Shown in pieces: positions 50,520-59,659 of a DNA stretch of 64,000 nt. Position 1 is the first letter of the stretch. Each line of letters begins with the position of its first letter. The notes below the pieces were generated by a model. That model was not told the DNA's origin. It saw only the letters and a program-made list of their open reading frames with translations, and ran no database searches. The stretch lies in assembly GCA_963830885.1 (NCBI GenBank), contig CAWHOA010000037.1, positions 62,001 to 126,000 on the forward strand, in the 5' to 3' direction. Both the position numbers and the translations under genes were made by a program. Source of the stretch: JAIBJN01 sp963830885. Its GTDB lineage: Bacteria; Actinomycetota; Thermoleophilia; Gaiellales; Gaiellaceae.

Positions 50520-50548
50520 GTTCGATACCATAGGTCCGGCTGTCGAAC
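50520..50548. promoter_or_regulatory. Dyad and -10 upstream of clpC
   Basis: GTTCGA (50520-50525) and TCGAAC (50543-50548) form a perfect 6-bp inverted repeat with a 17-bp gap. TACCAT (50526-50531) inside it could be the -10. The CAP-clpC gap also holds a palindrome-like ATCGGCCGAT near 50377. Regulator unknown; a ClgR-type control is only a guess. Confidence 0.35.
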
Positions 50549-50566
50549 GGAAAGGATCCTGAGGCC

Positions 50567-53101
50567 TTGTTCGAGCGCTTCACCGAGAGAGCCAGGCAGG
50601 TCGTCGTTCTCGCCCAGGACGAGGCCCGCGCCCTCAAGCACAACTACATCGGCACCGAGCACATCCTGCTCGGGCTCCTCCGCGAGGAGGAGGGGCTCGC
50701 CGCGCGCGTGCTCGAGAGCCTGGACATCACGGTGGAGGAGGTCCGCGCCCAGGTTGCCCGCATCGTCGGCCAGGGCGACGAGGTGACGACCGGCCAGATC
50801 CCGTTCACGCCGCGCGCGAAGAAGGTCCTGGAGCTCGCGCTGCGCGAAGCCCTCTCGCTCGGCCACAACTACATCGGCACCGAGCACATCCTGCTCGGCC
50901 TCGTCCGCGAGAACGAGGGAGTCGCCGCGCGCATCCTGCTCGACTTCGACGCCGACGCAGAGAAGATCCGCAACGAGATCATCCGCATGCTCTCCGGCCC
51001 CGGCCGGCGCCAGCAGGGCGGCGCCGCGGCAGCCGGCGAGAAGGCGAAGAGCTCCAAGCTCCTCGACCAGTTCGGCCGGAACCTGACCAAGCTCGCGGCC
51101 GAGGGCAAGCTCGATCCGGTGGTCGGGCGCCAGACCGAGATCGAGCGCGTGATGCAGATCCTGTCGCGCCGCACGAAGAACAACCCGGTGCTGATCGGTG
51201 AGCCGGGCGTCGGCAAGACGGCCGTCGTCGAAGGCCTCGCCGCCCGCATCTCCTCGAACCAGGTGCCCGAGCTCCTGAAGAACAAGCAGATCTACACGCT
51301 GGACCTGGCTGCGCTGGTCGCGGGCTCGAAGTATCGCGGTGAGTTCGAGGAGCGCCTGAAGAAGGTGATGAAGGAGATCACCCAGCGCGGCGACATCATT
51401 CTCTTCATCGACGAGCTGCACAACCTCGTCGGCGCCGGCGCCGCCGAGGGCGCGATCGACGCGGCCTCCATCCTCAAGCCGGCCCTGGCCCGGGGCGAGC
51501 TGCAGACGATCGGCGCGACGACGCTGGACGAGTACCGCAAGTACCTCGAGCGCGACGCCGCCCTCGAGCGCCGCTTCCAGCAGATCCGCGTGGACGAGCC
51601 GACGGTCGACGACACCGTGCAGATCCTGCGCGGCCTCCGCGACCGCTACGAGGCGCACCACCGCTGCACGATCACCGACGACGCCCTGCGCGCTTCGGCC
51701 GTGCTCGCCGACCGTTACATCCAGGACCGCCACCTGCCGGACAAGGCCATCGACCTGATCGACGAGGCCGCCTCCCGCATGCGCATCAAGACCATGACCG
51801 CCCCGCCGCGCTATCGCGAGCTCGAGGACGAGATCGAGAAGGTGCGCGAGGAAAAGGAGGCGGCGATCGAGTCCCAGGAGTTCGAGAAGGCCGCGAACCT
51901 GCGCGACAAGGAGCGCAAGCTCACGCAGAAGAAGCGCGAGCTCGAGGACAAGTGGCGCACCTCGGAGCAGGACGAGCAGCCGGAGATCGGCGAAGAGGAG
52001 ATCGCCGACATCGTCTCCATGTGGACGGGCATCCCGGTCTTCAAGCTGACCGAGGCGGAGTCGCAGAAGCTCATCCGCATGGAGGACGAGCTCCACAAGC
52101 GCGTGATCGGCCAGAACGAGGCGATCGTCGCCGTGTCGAAGTCGATCCGCCGCGCGCGCGCGGGCATCAAGGACCCGAAGCGCCCGACCGGCTCGTTCAT
52201 CTTCCTCGGCCCGTCCGGCGTCGGCAAGACCGAGCTGGCGCGCACGCTCGCCGAGTTCCTCTTCGGCGACGAGGACGCGATGATCCAGGTGGACATGTCG
52301 GAGTACATGGAGAAGCACTCCGTGTCCCGGCTCGTCGGCTCGCCCCCCGGCTACATCGGCTACGACGAGGGCGGCCAGCTCACCGAGGCCGTCCGCCGCA
52401 AGCCGTACTCGGTCGTCCTCCTGGACGAGATCGAGAAGGCCCACCCGGACGTCTTCAACATCCTCCTGCAGATCCTCGAGGACGGGAAGCTGACGGACGC
52501 GCAGGGCCGCAAGGTCGACTTCCGCAACACGATCGTGATCATGACGTCGAACATCGGCGCCGCCACGATCTCCAAGAACCAGTCACTCGGCTTCTCCGTC
52601 GGCGACGACACCGGTCTCTCCTACGACGAGATGAAGGACCGGATCATGGGCGAGCTCAAGAAGGTCTTCCGCCCCGAGCTCCTCAACCGCATCGACGAGG
52701 TCATCGTCTTCCACAAGCTGACGAAGGACGAGATCAAGATCATCGTCGACCTGATGATGAAGCGGCTCAAGGAGCAGATGGGCGAGCACGAGGCCGCCAT
52801 CGAGCTCACCGAAGAGGCCAAGGAGCTGCTCGTCACCAAGGGCTACGACCCGGCAATGGGCGCCCGCCCGCTGCGCCGCGCCATCCAGCGCTTCATCGAG
52901 GACCCGCTCGCGGACTTCGTCCTCGGCCGCTCGATCAAGCCCGGCTCCACCATCGTCGTCGACCGCAAGGACGACGACGAGGTCGACATCTCGATCGTCG
53001 AGGGCGAGGCTCCGCCGCCCGAGCCCGAGAAGGTCACCGTCCCCGCCGAGGAGCCTAAGGCCGAGGCGGACGCGGACGACCTGCCCGCCGACGACGAGTA
53101 G
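50567..53101 (+). CDS. clpC: ATP-dependent chaperone ClpC
   Basis: Class I Clp/Hsp100 unfoldase that feeds ClpP. 844 residues: two N-terminal Clp_N repeats (ERARQVVVLAQDEARALKHN; FTPRAKKVLELALREALSLG), AAA-1 with GEPGVGKT, a UVR/middle domain (QEFEKAANLRDKERKLTQKK), AAA-2 with GPSGVGKT, and LGF in QSLGFSVGDD for ClpP docking. TTG start at 50567 preceded by GAGG. The terminal acidic tail is lineage-variable. The Clp_N repeats resemble those in the HTH-ClpN protein at 34991-35671. Confidence 0.97.
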   Translation: MFERFTERARQVVVLAQDEARALKHNYIGTEHILLGLLREEEGLAARVLESLDITVEEVRAQVARIVGQGDEVTTGQIPFTPRAKKVLELALREALSLGHNYIGTEHILLGLVRENEGVAARILLDFDADAEKIRNEIIRMLSGPGRRQQGGAAAAGEKAKSSKLLDQFGRNLTKLAAEGKLDPVVGRQTEIERVMQILSRRTKNNPVLIGEPGVGKTAVVEGLAARISSNQVPELLKNKQIYTLDLAALVAGSKYRGEFEERLKKVMKEITQRGDIILFIDELHNLVGAGAAEGAIDAASILKPALARGELQTIGATTLDEYRKYLERDAALERRFQQIRVDEPTVDDTVQILRGLRDRYEAHHRCTITDDALRASAVLADRYIQDRHLPDKAIDLIDEAASRMRIKTMTAPPRYRELEDEIEKVREEKEAAIESQEFEKAANLRDKERKLTQKKRELEDKWRTSEQDEQPEIGEEEIADIVSMWTGIPVFKLTEAESQKLIRMEDELHKRVIGQNEAIVAVSKSIRRARAGIKDPKRPTGSFIFLGPSGVGKTELARTLAEFLFGDEDAMIQVDMSEYMEKHSVSRLVGSPPGYIGYDEGGQLTEAVRRKPYSVVLLDEIEKAHPDVFNILLQILEDGKLTDAQGRKVDFRNTIVIMTSNIGAATISKNQSLGFSVGDDTGLSYDEMKDRIMGELKKVFRPELLNRIDEVIVFHKLTKDEIKIIVDLMMKRLKEQMGEHEAAIELTEEAKELLVTKGYDPAMGARPLRRAIQRFIEDPLADFVLGRSIKPGSTIVVDRKDDDEVDISIVEGEAPPPEPEKVTVPAEEPKAEADADDLPADDE

Positions 53102-53122
53102 CGAGCTTTCCAGACGCAACGA

Positions 53123-53149
53123 GAAGCGGCGCCGAACGGGCGCCGCTTC
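53123..53149 (+). terminator. Terminator of clpC
   Basis: GAAGCGGCGCC (53123-53133), 5-nt loop, GGCGCCGCTTC (53139-53149), followed by CGTTTG. Strong stem with a short T tail. Confidence 0.8.
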
Positions 53150-53174
53150 CGTTTGCCGGGCCGCCGGCAGGCTC

Positions 53175-54335
53175 CTAGCAGCCGCGTCTCACGTCGCGTA
53201 CGTCGCCGCGGCAGGTGTCGCCGCCCAGTCCGCCGTTGAGGACGTCCCCTCCCCTGCCGTCGACCGCGACGATCAGATCCGCGCCAGAGCCGCCGACCAG
53301 GAGGTCGAGGCCCTGGAGGTCGATGAGGATGTCATTTCCTGGGCCGCCGAGCGCACGGTCGCTTCCGGGTCCGCTGAGGATCACGTCCGCGCCCCCGAGC
53401 CCGCGGATCACGTCGCTGCCGCCAAGACTCCGGATCTCGTCGACGCCCGAGGTGCCAACGAGCGTGTCGTTCCCGCTCGTCCCGATGATGAGAGGCGACC
53501 AAGAGAGAGTGAAGGATCCCTGATCCCAGCTGAAACCCCCTACGGCGATCCGGTACGAGGTTCCGGCGACCGCTTCGAACCCGACGAAGCTCGAGCAACA
53601 ACCAAGCTGAGGATCGTCGTCGTTGCTAGCCACCTGCGCCAGTGAGGCGATGTTGGTGCCCGTGTACACCGCCAAGGCTGTGTCGAAGCGCGAACCACGC
53701 GTGCTGAACTTCACAAGGCCGTTCGCCGGAGCCGTCCACTCGTACCAGACCGAGGCTCCCAGGTAGGAAGGACTCGGCTCGTCGAGTTCGATGGTCGCGT
53801 TGACGTTCGTCCCGCCGTGGCTGCCAACCTGTCCGGTGAGCGCCTGCGCAGAGTCGAACAGGTCGTTCGACACGCCCTGCCTCCAACGCAAGATCACGCG
53901 GCCGCCCTTGCCACCGAATCCGTCAACCGCGACCGCATAAACCATGTCCTTGGACGCGGAAAAGACCACGAGGCTCCTCGACGACTCGAGCCCCGGCGCG
54001 TCGTCGTTGCTCGCAACCTCGGTGAGGGTGTCGACTGCGCTCCCCGAGTACACGGCGAGCACGGTGTCGAACGAACTGGGGAGCGTGTCGAAGACGTATA
54101 CCCCGTCCTCGGGTGCCGTCCACGTGAACCAGATCGATCGTCCGCCTGCGTTGCCGGCGTGAGCCGGCTCGCCGACCTCCTTGGTCGCCGACAAGTTGTT
54201 CCCAACCTGCGAGCCGTTGGCGCTGGAGATCGCTGTCGCCGACACGAAGTTGTCGTTCGCCGGAGCGGCGGTCGCGAGCGGCGCGAGGAAAAGCGCGGCG
54301 GCGACGGTTGCGATGAGTGCTGGAAGAGTCTTCAT
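53175..54335 (-). CDS. Secreted protein with PPC-like domains and RTX calcium repeats
   Basis: A 386-residue exported protein: signal peptide (LPALIATVAAALFLAPLATA), two PPC-like beta domains (AGNAGGRSIWFTWTAPEDGV; SYLGASVWYEWTAPANGLVK), then RTX repeats of GGxGxDxx type from about 285 (SGNDTLVGTSGVDEIRSLGG, GGPGNDILIDLQGLDLLVGG) and a C-terminal Cys pair. RTX repeats bind Ca outside the cell. Good AGGAGG before the ATG. Role unknown. Confidence 0.88.
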   Translation of the reverse strand: MKTLPALIATVAAALFLAPLATAAPANDNFVSATAISSANGSQVGNNLSATKEVGEPAHAGNAGGRSIWFTWTAPEDGVYVFDTLPSSFDTVLAVYSGSAVDTLTEVASNDDAPGLESSRSLVVFSASKDMVYAVAVDGFGGKGGRVILRWRQGVSNDLFDSAQALTGQVGSHGGTNVNATIELDEPSPSYLGASVWYEWTAPANGLVKFSTRGSRFDTALAVYTGTNIASLAQVASNDDDPQLGCCSSFVGFEAVAGTSYRIAVGGFSWDQGSFTLSWSPLIIGTSGNDTLVGTSGVDEIRSLGGSDVIRGLGGADVILSGPGSDRALGGPGNDILIDLQGLDLLVGGSGADLIVAVDGRGGDVLNGGLGGDTCRGDVRDVRRGC

Positions 54336-54364
54336 TGCATGCCTCCTAGTTGTAATAGAGGAGA

Positions 54365-54401
54365 CATTATCTGTCTAGTAATGAATAGTCAAGTATAGAC
54401 A
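54365..54401 (-). promoter_or_regulatory. Promoter of the RTX/PPC gene with a TGTCTA/TAGACA dyad
   Basis: Minus strand TTGACT (54392-54387), then ATAATG (54370-54365) after a 16-bp spacer. TGTCTA (54372-54377) and TAGACA (54396-54401), the same half-sites as at 35674-35719, flank it with starts 24 bp apart. The region is AT-rich compared with its surroundings. Confidence 0.5.
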
Positions 54402-54453
54402 CAAAGAAGATCTGCCGGCACCAAGGCTCCACAGCTCTGGCAGACTCGCGGCG

Positions 54454-54841
54454 ATGCCGCTGATCGAGTACGAGGACGCCGAGCCCGAGGTTCGGGCTGT
54501 CTACGACGACATCATGGAGACCCGGCAGGTGGACTGGGTCAACAACTTCTGGAAGGCGCTCGCCACCGACCCCGTCATCCCTCAGGCGGACCTGGGAGTC
54601 CGTGAAGGAGGTCATGGCGCCCGGGGCGCTCGACCCGCTCACGAAGGAGCTCCTCTACGTCGCCGTCTCGGTGACGAACGGCTGCGAGTACTGCATCGCC
54701 TCCCACACGGCCTCGGCCCGCAAGCGAGGCATGACCGACGAGCAGCTCGCTGAGGTGCTCGCGGTCGCCGGGATGGCGAACGAGACGAATGCCCTCGCCA
54801 CGGGCTACGGCGTTCCGGTCGACGACGCGTTCCGCCGCTAG
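54454..54841 (+). CDS. AhpD-like carboxymuconolactone decarboxylase family protein (frameshifted)
   Basis: Peroxidase-like alpha-helical protein. VSVTNGCEYCIASHTASARK carries the CxxC and the following His of AhpD. The N-terminal frame (MPLIEYEDAEPEVRAVYDDI) breaks near 54585-54590, one base too many; the rest (WESVKEVMAPGALDPLTKEL) continues in the next frame. Corrected length is 129 codons. Divergent from the RTX gene. Confidence 0.8.
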
Positions 54842-54900
54842 CGCGCCCGTGTGTGGCAGACTCCTCAGCGATTACCCCACTTCCCCAGGAGGCAATGCCA

Positions 54901-55344
54901 ATGAGCGTCGGGCCGATCGAATACCTGGTCGTGGCCTTTCCCGGCAACAAGTTCAAGGGCGAGATCATCCCGGCGCTGGCCGAGCTGGTCGAGAACGAGA
55001 CGATCCGCATCCTCGACCTCGTCTTCATCATCAAGGACGAGGAGGGCAACGTCGCCGCGGTCGAGCTTGGCGAGGTGGATCCCGAGGACGAAGCGGCCGG
55101 CATGACCGACATCGCAAGCATCGACAGCGAGCTGCTCAACGAGGACGACATCGCCATCGCGGCCGAGGCCCTCGAGCCGAACTCGTCCGCAGGCCTGCTC
55201 GTCTTCGAGAACGTGTGGGCGACCCGCTTCGCGCAGGCGGTGCTCAACGCCGACGGCCGGCTCGTCGCCAACGAGCGCATCCCGTACGACATCGTCCAGG
55301 CGGCCCTCGCCTATGCGGCCGCCGAGTCCGGAGAGGAGAGCTGA
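54901..55344 (+). CDS. DUF6325-family protein
   Basis: A 147-residue acidic protein: GPIEYLVVAFPGNKFKGEII, IRILDLVFIIKDEEGNVAAV and a C-terminal FENVWATRFAQAVLNADGRL match DUF6325, usually next to a SHOCT gene as here. Likely membrane- or stress-associated; function unknown. Start ATG 54901, 8 nt after AGGAGG; an ATG at 54895 is too close. Confidence 0.8.
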   Translation: MSVGPIEYLVVAFPGNKFKGEIIPALAELVENETIRILDLVFIIKDEEGNVAAVELGEVDPEDEAAGMTDIASIDSELLNEDDIAIAAEALEPNSSAGLLVFENVWATRFAQAVLNADGRLVANERIPYDIVQAALAYAAAESGEES

Positions 55345-55345
55345 G

Positions 55346-55639
55346 ATGATGAGGAGACGAGGCCCGGGGCTGGTTCGCGCAGCGGCTACGACCGCTGTCG
55401 TGGCCGGTACCGCCGGCGCCGTGCGCCACCGCCAGGACCAGAAGTACGCGGCACAGGATCAGGAGGCCTACGACCAGCAGATGGCGGAGCAGCAGGCGGC
55501 GGCCCCGCCCCCGCCGGCGGCCGCTCCGCCCGAGGATGACAAGTTCGCGAAGCTCGAGAAGCTCGCCGAGCTGAACAAGCAGGGGATTTTGACCGACGAA
55601 GAGTTCGCGGCCGAGAAGGCCAAGATCCTGAGCTCGTAA
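55346..55639 (+). CDS. SHOCT-domain protein
   Basis: A 97-residue protein: Arg-rich N-terminus, a weakly hydrophobic stretch (RAAATTAVVAGTAGAV), a Gln/Ala/Pro linker, and a C-terminal SHOCT motif (KLEKLAELNKQGILTDEEFA). SHOCT is a short oligomerisation domain. Co-transcribed with DUF6325. ATG at 55346 after GGAGAG. Confidence 0.85.
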   Translation: MMRRRGPGLVRAAATTAVVAGTAGAVRHRQDQKYAAQDQEAYDQQMAEQQAAAPPPPAAAPPEDDKFAKLEKLAELNKQGILTDEEFAAEKAKILSS

Positions 55640-55689
55640 CCGGCACGGGTCCGGCACGAAGCCGTAGCTTCGGCGTCGGACCGCCTGCC

Positions 55690-55695
55690 TAGACT
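55690..55695 (+). promoter_or_regulatory. -10 hexamer TAGACT, leaderless start of radA
   Basis: TAGACT ends 9 nt before the ATG at 55705. Same hexamer as for lysS and the VanW gene. Confidence 0.5.
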
Positions 55696-55704
55696 GGGTC
55701 GCCC

Positions 55705-57067
55705 ATGGCGAAGGCGGCTCTCCAGCACGCATGCTCCGAATGCGGGTACACGACCGGGAAGTGGCTCGGCCGCTGTCCCGCGTGCGGGGCGTGGGGGAGC
55801 CTGGTCGAGGAGCGCGCGCTCGCGCCTGCTCCCGGGGTGCGCGGCGCCCAGGCGGCCGGCCGCCCCCTCCTCCGCCTCGTCGAGGTCGAGACGGCGGAGG
55901 CCGAGCGCATCCCGACCGGCGTCGCCGAGCTCGACCGCGTCCTCGGCGGCGGCCTCGTCCCCGCGAGCCTCGTCCTTGTCTCGGGCGACCCGGGGATCGG
56001 CAAGTCCACGCTGCTGCTCATGGCTCTCCAGGCAATGTCGGCGGAGCGCAAGGCCGTGCTCGTCACCGGCGAGGAGTCCTCGGCCCAGGTGAAGCTGCGC
56101 GCCGACCGGCTGGGCGGCGCCGGCGACGTCCACATCCTCGCCGAGACGAACCTCGACGAGGTCTGCGCCACGCTCGAGCGCGAGAAGCCCGAGGTGTGCG
56201 TCGTCGACTCGGTCCAGACGCTCTACGCGCCCGAGCTCGGCTCCGCGCCCGGCTCCGTTGCCCAGGTGCGGGAGGCGGCGGGGCGGTTCCTGCGCGTGTC
56301 CAAGGAGCAGGGGATCGCCACGTTCCTCGTCGGCCACGTGACCAAGGAGGGCGCCGTCGCGGGCCCGCGCGTCCTCGAGCACCTCGTCGACTGCGTCCTC
56401 CACTTCGAGGGCGACCGCTATCGCTCGCACCGCATTCTCCGGGCCGTCAAGAACCGCTTCGGCTCGACCAACGAGCTCGGAGTCTTCGAGATGACCTCGG
56501 CAGGGCTCGTGGCCGTTGACGACCCTTCGGAGCTCTTCGGCCATCCCGACGAGGAGCAGCCGGGCTCCGCCGTGGTCTGCACGATCGAGGGCACGCGGCC
56601 GCTCCTGCTCGAGGTGCAGGCGCTCGTCTCGCCGACCGATCTGGCGATGCCGAGGCGGGTCGGAACCGGGCGTCGACCCGAAGCGCCTCTCGATGATCGT
56701 CGCCGTCCTCGGACGCCATGCCGGCGTCGCGCTCGGGCAGGCCGACGTCTTCGTCAACGTCGCCGGAGGCGTGCGGATCGAGGAGCCCGGCGCCGACCTC
56801 GGCGTCGCCCTCGCCATCGCCTCCGCCGCCCGCGGAGCCCCTGTCAAGCACGGCGTCTCCTGCTTCGGCGAGGTCGGGCTGACCGGCCGCCTGCGCCCGG
56901 TAAGCCAGGCCGAGCGGCGCCTCGCCGAGTGCGCCAAGCTGGGCTTTTCCGAGGTGCTCGTGCCTGACGGAACCGAGTCCCGTGGCAGAATGCGCCTGAC
57001 AGCAGCGGGAACGCTGCGGACGGCGATCACTGCGGGGCTCGATGCGAGCGGACCCTCGGAAGGATAA
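55705..57067 (+). CDS. radA: DNA repair protein RadA (frameshifted)
   Basis: Lon-like/RecA-like ATPase that helps recombinational branch migration. 453 residues after correction. Zinc finger CSECGYTTGKWLGRCPACGA, Walker A GDPGIGKST, the RadA motif KNRFGSTNELGVF, and the C-terminal Lon-type domain (VALGQADVFVNVAGGVRIEE; FGEVGLTGRLRPVSQAERRL). The frame breaks near 56663, where GGG should be GG (TGVDPKRLSMIV follows). Its stop overlaps the disA start by 26 bp. Confidence 0.94.
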
Positions 57068-58124
57068 GACCCTCCTCGCGGCGCTCAGGCAGGTCGCGCC
57101 GGGCACGCGGCTGCGCTCGGGCATCGACGACATCATCCGCGCCGAACACGGCGCGCTGATCGTGATCGGCGACCCGAACGACCTGGCGTTCCTGTTCTCC
57201 GGCGGCATGCGGCTCGACTTGCCGCTCACGCCCCAGCTTCTCTACGAGCTGGCCAAGATGGACGGGGCGATCGTGATCGGCAGGAACAGGCACAAGCTCG
57301 TGTACGCAAACGTTCAGCTCATGCCGGACCCCGCGATCGCGTCGAGCGAGACGGGCACCCGGCACCGCACGGCCGAGCGGGTGGCCAAGCAGACCGACGC
57401 GCTCGTCATCTCGATCTCGCAGCAGCGCGAGACCGTGACGGTCTTCATCGGCGACCTGCGCTACCAGCTCGGCGAGATCTCGGACACTCTCGCGCGGACG
57501 AACCAGGCGCTGGGCACCCTCGAGACCTACCGGAGCCGCCTCGACCAGGGCCTCACCAGGCTGACGGCGCTCGAGTTCCAGAGCGCGGTCGTCCTCGACG
57601 ACGTCCTCGTAGTCCTCCAGCGGGCCGAGATGACGACGCGCATGGCGGAGGAGATCGAGCGGAACTGCGTCGAGCTCGGTGACGAGAGCCGCCTGATCCG
57701 CATGCAGCTCGACGAGCTGATGGAGGACGTCCCCCGCGAGAAGGCCGCCGTCGTCTACGACTACGAGCGGAGCGGCGACCCGGCGGCCTGGTCGACCGTC
57801 CTCGAACGGCTCTCACTGCTCGACTACACGGACGTGCTCGAGTTCGAGCATCTGGCGGAGCTTCTGGGCTACCGCGACACAAACCCGCTCGACCACACGG
57901 TTCAGCCGCGCGGCTACCGCGTCCTCTCGCGCATCCCACGCCTCCCGGACTCGGTCATCCGCCACGTCGTCCGCGACTTCGAGAGCCTCGACGCGGTCGT
58001 GCGGGCCAGCCACCGCGACCTCGAGGCGGTCGACGGCGTCGGCTCCGTACGTGCCCGCGAGATCCGCGAGGGTCTGCGACGCCTGCAGGAGCACAACCTC
58101 GTGGATCGCTACCTACAGCTGTAG
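57042..58124 (+). CDS. disA: DNA integrity scanning diadenylate cyclase DisA
   Basis: Makes cyclic di-AMP from ATP while scanning DNA. 360 residues: DAC domain with DGA (74-76) in AKMDGAIVIG and RHRT (107-110) in TGTRHRTAERVAKQTDALVI, a helical linker, and a C-terminal HhH domain (LEAVDGVGSVRAREIREGLR). No cyclic-di-AMP receptor or phosphodiesterase is recognisable in the window. Confidence 0.97.
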   Translation: MRADPRKDKTLLAALRQVAPGTRLRSGIDDIIRAEHGALIVIGDPNDLAFLFSGGMRLDLPLTPQLLYELAKMDGAIVIGRNRHKLVYANVQLMPDPAIASSETGTRHRTAERVAKQTDALVISISQQRETVTVFIGDLRYQLGEISDTLARTNQALGTLETYRSRLDQGLTRLTALEFQSAVVLDDVLVVLQRAEMTTRMAEEIERNCVELGDESRLIRMQLDELMEDVPREKAAVVYDYERSGDPAAWSTVLERLSLLDYTDVLEFEHLAELLGYRDTNPLDHTVQPRGYRVLSRIPRLPDSVIRHVVRDFESLDAVVRASHRDLEAVDGVGSVRAREIREGLRRLQEHNLVDRYLQL

Positions 58125-58159
58125 CTCAAGCCGCGACGAAAGTCGGAATCCCCGGAAGC

Positions 58160-58188
58160 TGGCTTCCCAAGCGGGTTTCCGGTAGAAT
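58160..58188 (+). promoter_or_regulatory. Promoter of carD
   Basis: TGGCTT (58160-58165), 17-bp spacer, TAGAAT (58183-58188). The predicted leader of about 65 nt contains the hairpin GGCG...CGCC around a T-run (58211-58230) and GAGGAGAGG before the TTG. Upstream, GGAAGC-tg-GCTTCC (58154-58167) overlaps the -35. Confidence 0.45.
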
Positions 58189-58256
58189 GGTTCGAATTCC
58201 GCAGGCGTCTGGGCGATCTTTTTGTGCGCCCGCGTTTCATATAGAGGAGGAGAGGC

Positions 58257-58757
58257 TTGTACAAGGTCGGCGATAAGGTCGTCTACCCCCATCACGGCGC
58301 GGGGACCGTGGTGAAGAAGGAGACGAGGACGATCCTAGGGCAAGAGCGCGAGTACCTCACGATCAAGATCCTCCATAACGACATGACCGTGAACGTCCCG
58401 ACCGAGAACGCCGACCGCGTGGGCTTGCGCAAGGTGATCGACGAGGACATGGTCGTGCGCGTCGTCACGGTACTGCACGGCAACGGGACGAAGATGCCGA
58501 AGAACTGGAACAGGCGCTTCAAGTACAACCGCGACAAGATGAAGACGGGCGACATCTTCGAGCTCGCCGAGGTCGTCCGAAACCTCTCGCTCCGCGACCA
58601 GGAGAAGGGCCTCTCCACGGGCGAGAAGCAGATGTTCGTGAAGGCGAAGAAGATCCTGGCCTCCGAGCTCATGTATGCCAAAGGCATGGACGAGGACGAC
58701 GCCGCGCTCTGGCTCGACGAGGAGCTGGACTCGGTCGGCGCCAAGGTCGCCACGTAG
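58257..58757 (+). CDS. carD: CarD-family transcriptional regulator
   Basis: RNA-polymerase-binding regulator that stabilises open complexes. 166 residues. N-terminal RID (GDKVVYPHHGAGTVVKKETR, LTIKILHNDMTVNVPTENAD) and a helical C-terminal domain (FELAEVVRNLSLRDQEKGLS, FVKAKKILASELMYAKGM). TTG start with GAGGAG 6 nt upstream. Confidence 0.96.
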   Translation: MYKVGDKVVYPHHGAGTVVKKETRTILGQEREYLTIKILHNDMTVNVPTENADRVGLRKVIDEDMVVRVVTVLHGNGTKMPKNWNRRFKYNRDKMKTGDIFELAEVVRNLSLRDQEKGLSTGEKQMFVKAKKILASELMYAKGMDEDDAALWLDEELDSVGAKVAT

Positions 58758-58783
58758 CGCGACCCAGCAGGCATCCTTTCCGG

Positions 58784-59659
58784 GTGATCCTGCGTGCAAC
58801 CGTGCTCGCCTGCGCCGTCCTCGCGGCTGCGGCGGGCTGCGCCGGAGACGACGCCGGCGGTAGCGAGCCCGTGCTCGTGCCGTCGGCGTTCAAGGAGGTC
58901 GTTCTCGCCGAGCTGAAGCAGGCCGACCTCGAGTCCGAGCCCGGCTACGACATGAACGTGAGGGCCCTCCAGGGTCCTGACCGGGTCGAGCTGGCGATCG
59001 GGGATGCCTTCGCCGAGTACGAGGCCGATCCGGATCGCCGGGACGAGATCGTCGCCGGCCTGGTCGACGAGGCGAAGCGCAGGCTCGACGGGGGCATCGG
59101 CGAGGTCCCGTACGAGGAGGCGAAGGGCGATCTGATGCCGCTCCTCCAACCGGCGTTCGCGCTGCGCGGCTGGGACTTCGAGCCGGCCTCGACCGAGGCG
59201 CCCGGGAACCTGAGCGTCGTCTACGTCGTGGACACCGGCGACTCGTTCACCGTCGTTCGGCCCGAGGACGTCGAGCGCTGGGGAGCATCGCTCGAGGAGG
59301 TCCACGAGGTCGCACTCGACAACCTCGAGCGACAGACCGACGACGAGGAGCCCCTCCTCTGCGAGCCGTCCGGCAACTGGGAGCTCTGCGGGTGGTCGAC
59401 CTCGGACGGGTACGACGCCACGCGCATGATCGTGCCAGGGCTCCGGCGCCAGATCGTGCAGGAGTACGACGGCGCCGAAGCCGTGTACGCCGCACCCATG
59501 GACGACGTCTACGTCGCCCTTCCGCGCCAGGCCATCGAGCGAGGCAACTCGGAGGAGCTGCTGCGCACGAAGGTGGCGCGCGACTTCCAGACCGCAGACA
59601 ATCCAGTCAGCCCCGAGCTCTTCGTCGAGCGCGACGGCGAGCTCGTCCTGCTCAAGTGA
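58784..59659 (+). CDS. Lipoprotein of unknown function
   Basis: A 291-residue protein: GTG start, lipobox (ACAVLAAAAGC), mature domain (VPSAFKEVVLAELKQADLES, DGGIGEVPYEEAKGDLMPLL, EPLLCEPSGNWELCGWSTSD). The pattern of a shuffled half-and-half domain resembles DUF1444-like proteins, but I am not sure. It sits between carD and ispD; its stop overlaps the ispD start by GTGA. Confidence 0.65.
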   Translation: MILRATVLACAVLAAAAGCAGDDAGGSEPVLVPSAFKEVVLAELKQADLESEPGYDMNVRALQGPDRVELAIGDAFAEYEADPDRRDEIVAGLVDEAKRRLDGGIGEVPYEEAKGDLMPLLQPAFALRGWDFEPASTEAPGNLSVVYVVDTGDSFTVVRPEDVERWGASLEEVHEVALDNLERQTDDEEPLLCEPSGNWELCGWSTSDGYDATRMIVPGLRRQIVQEYDGAEAVYAAPMDDVYVALPRQAIERGNSEELLRTKVARDFQTADNPVSPELFVERDGELVLLK

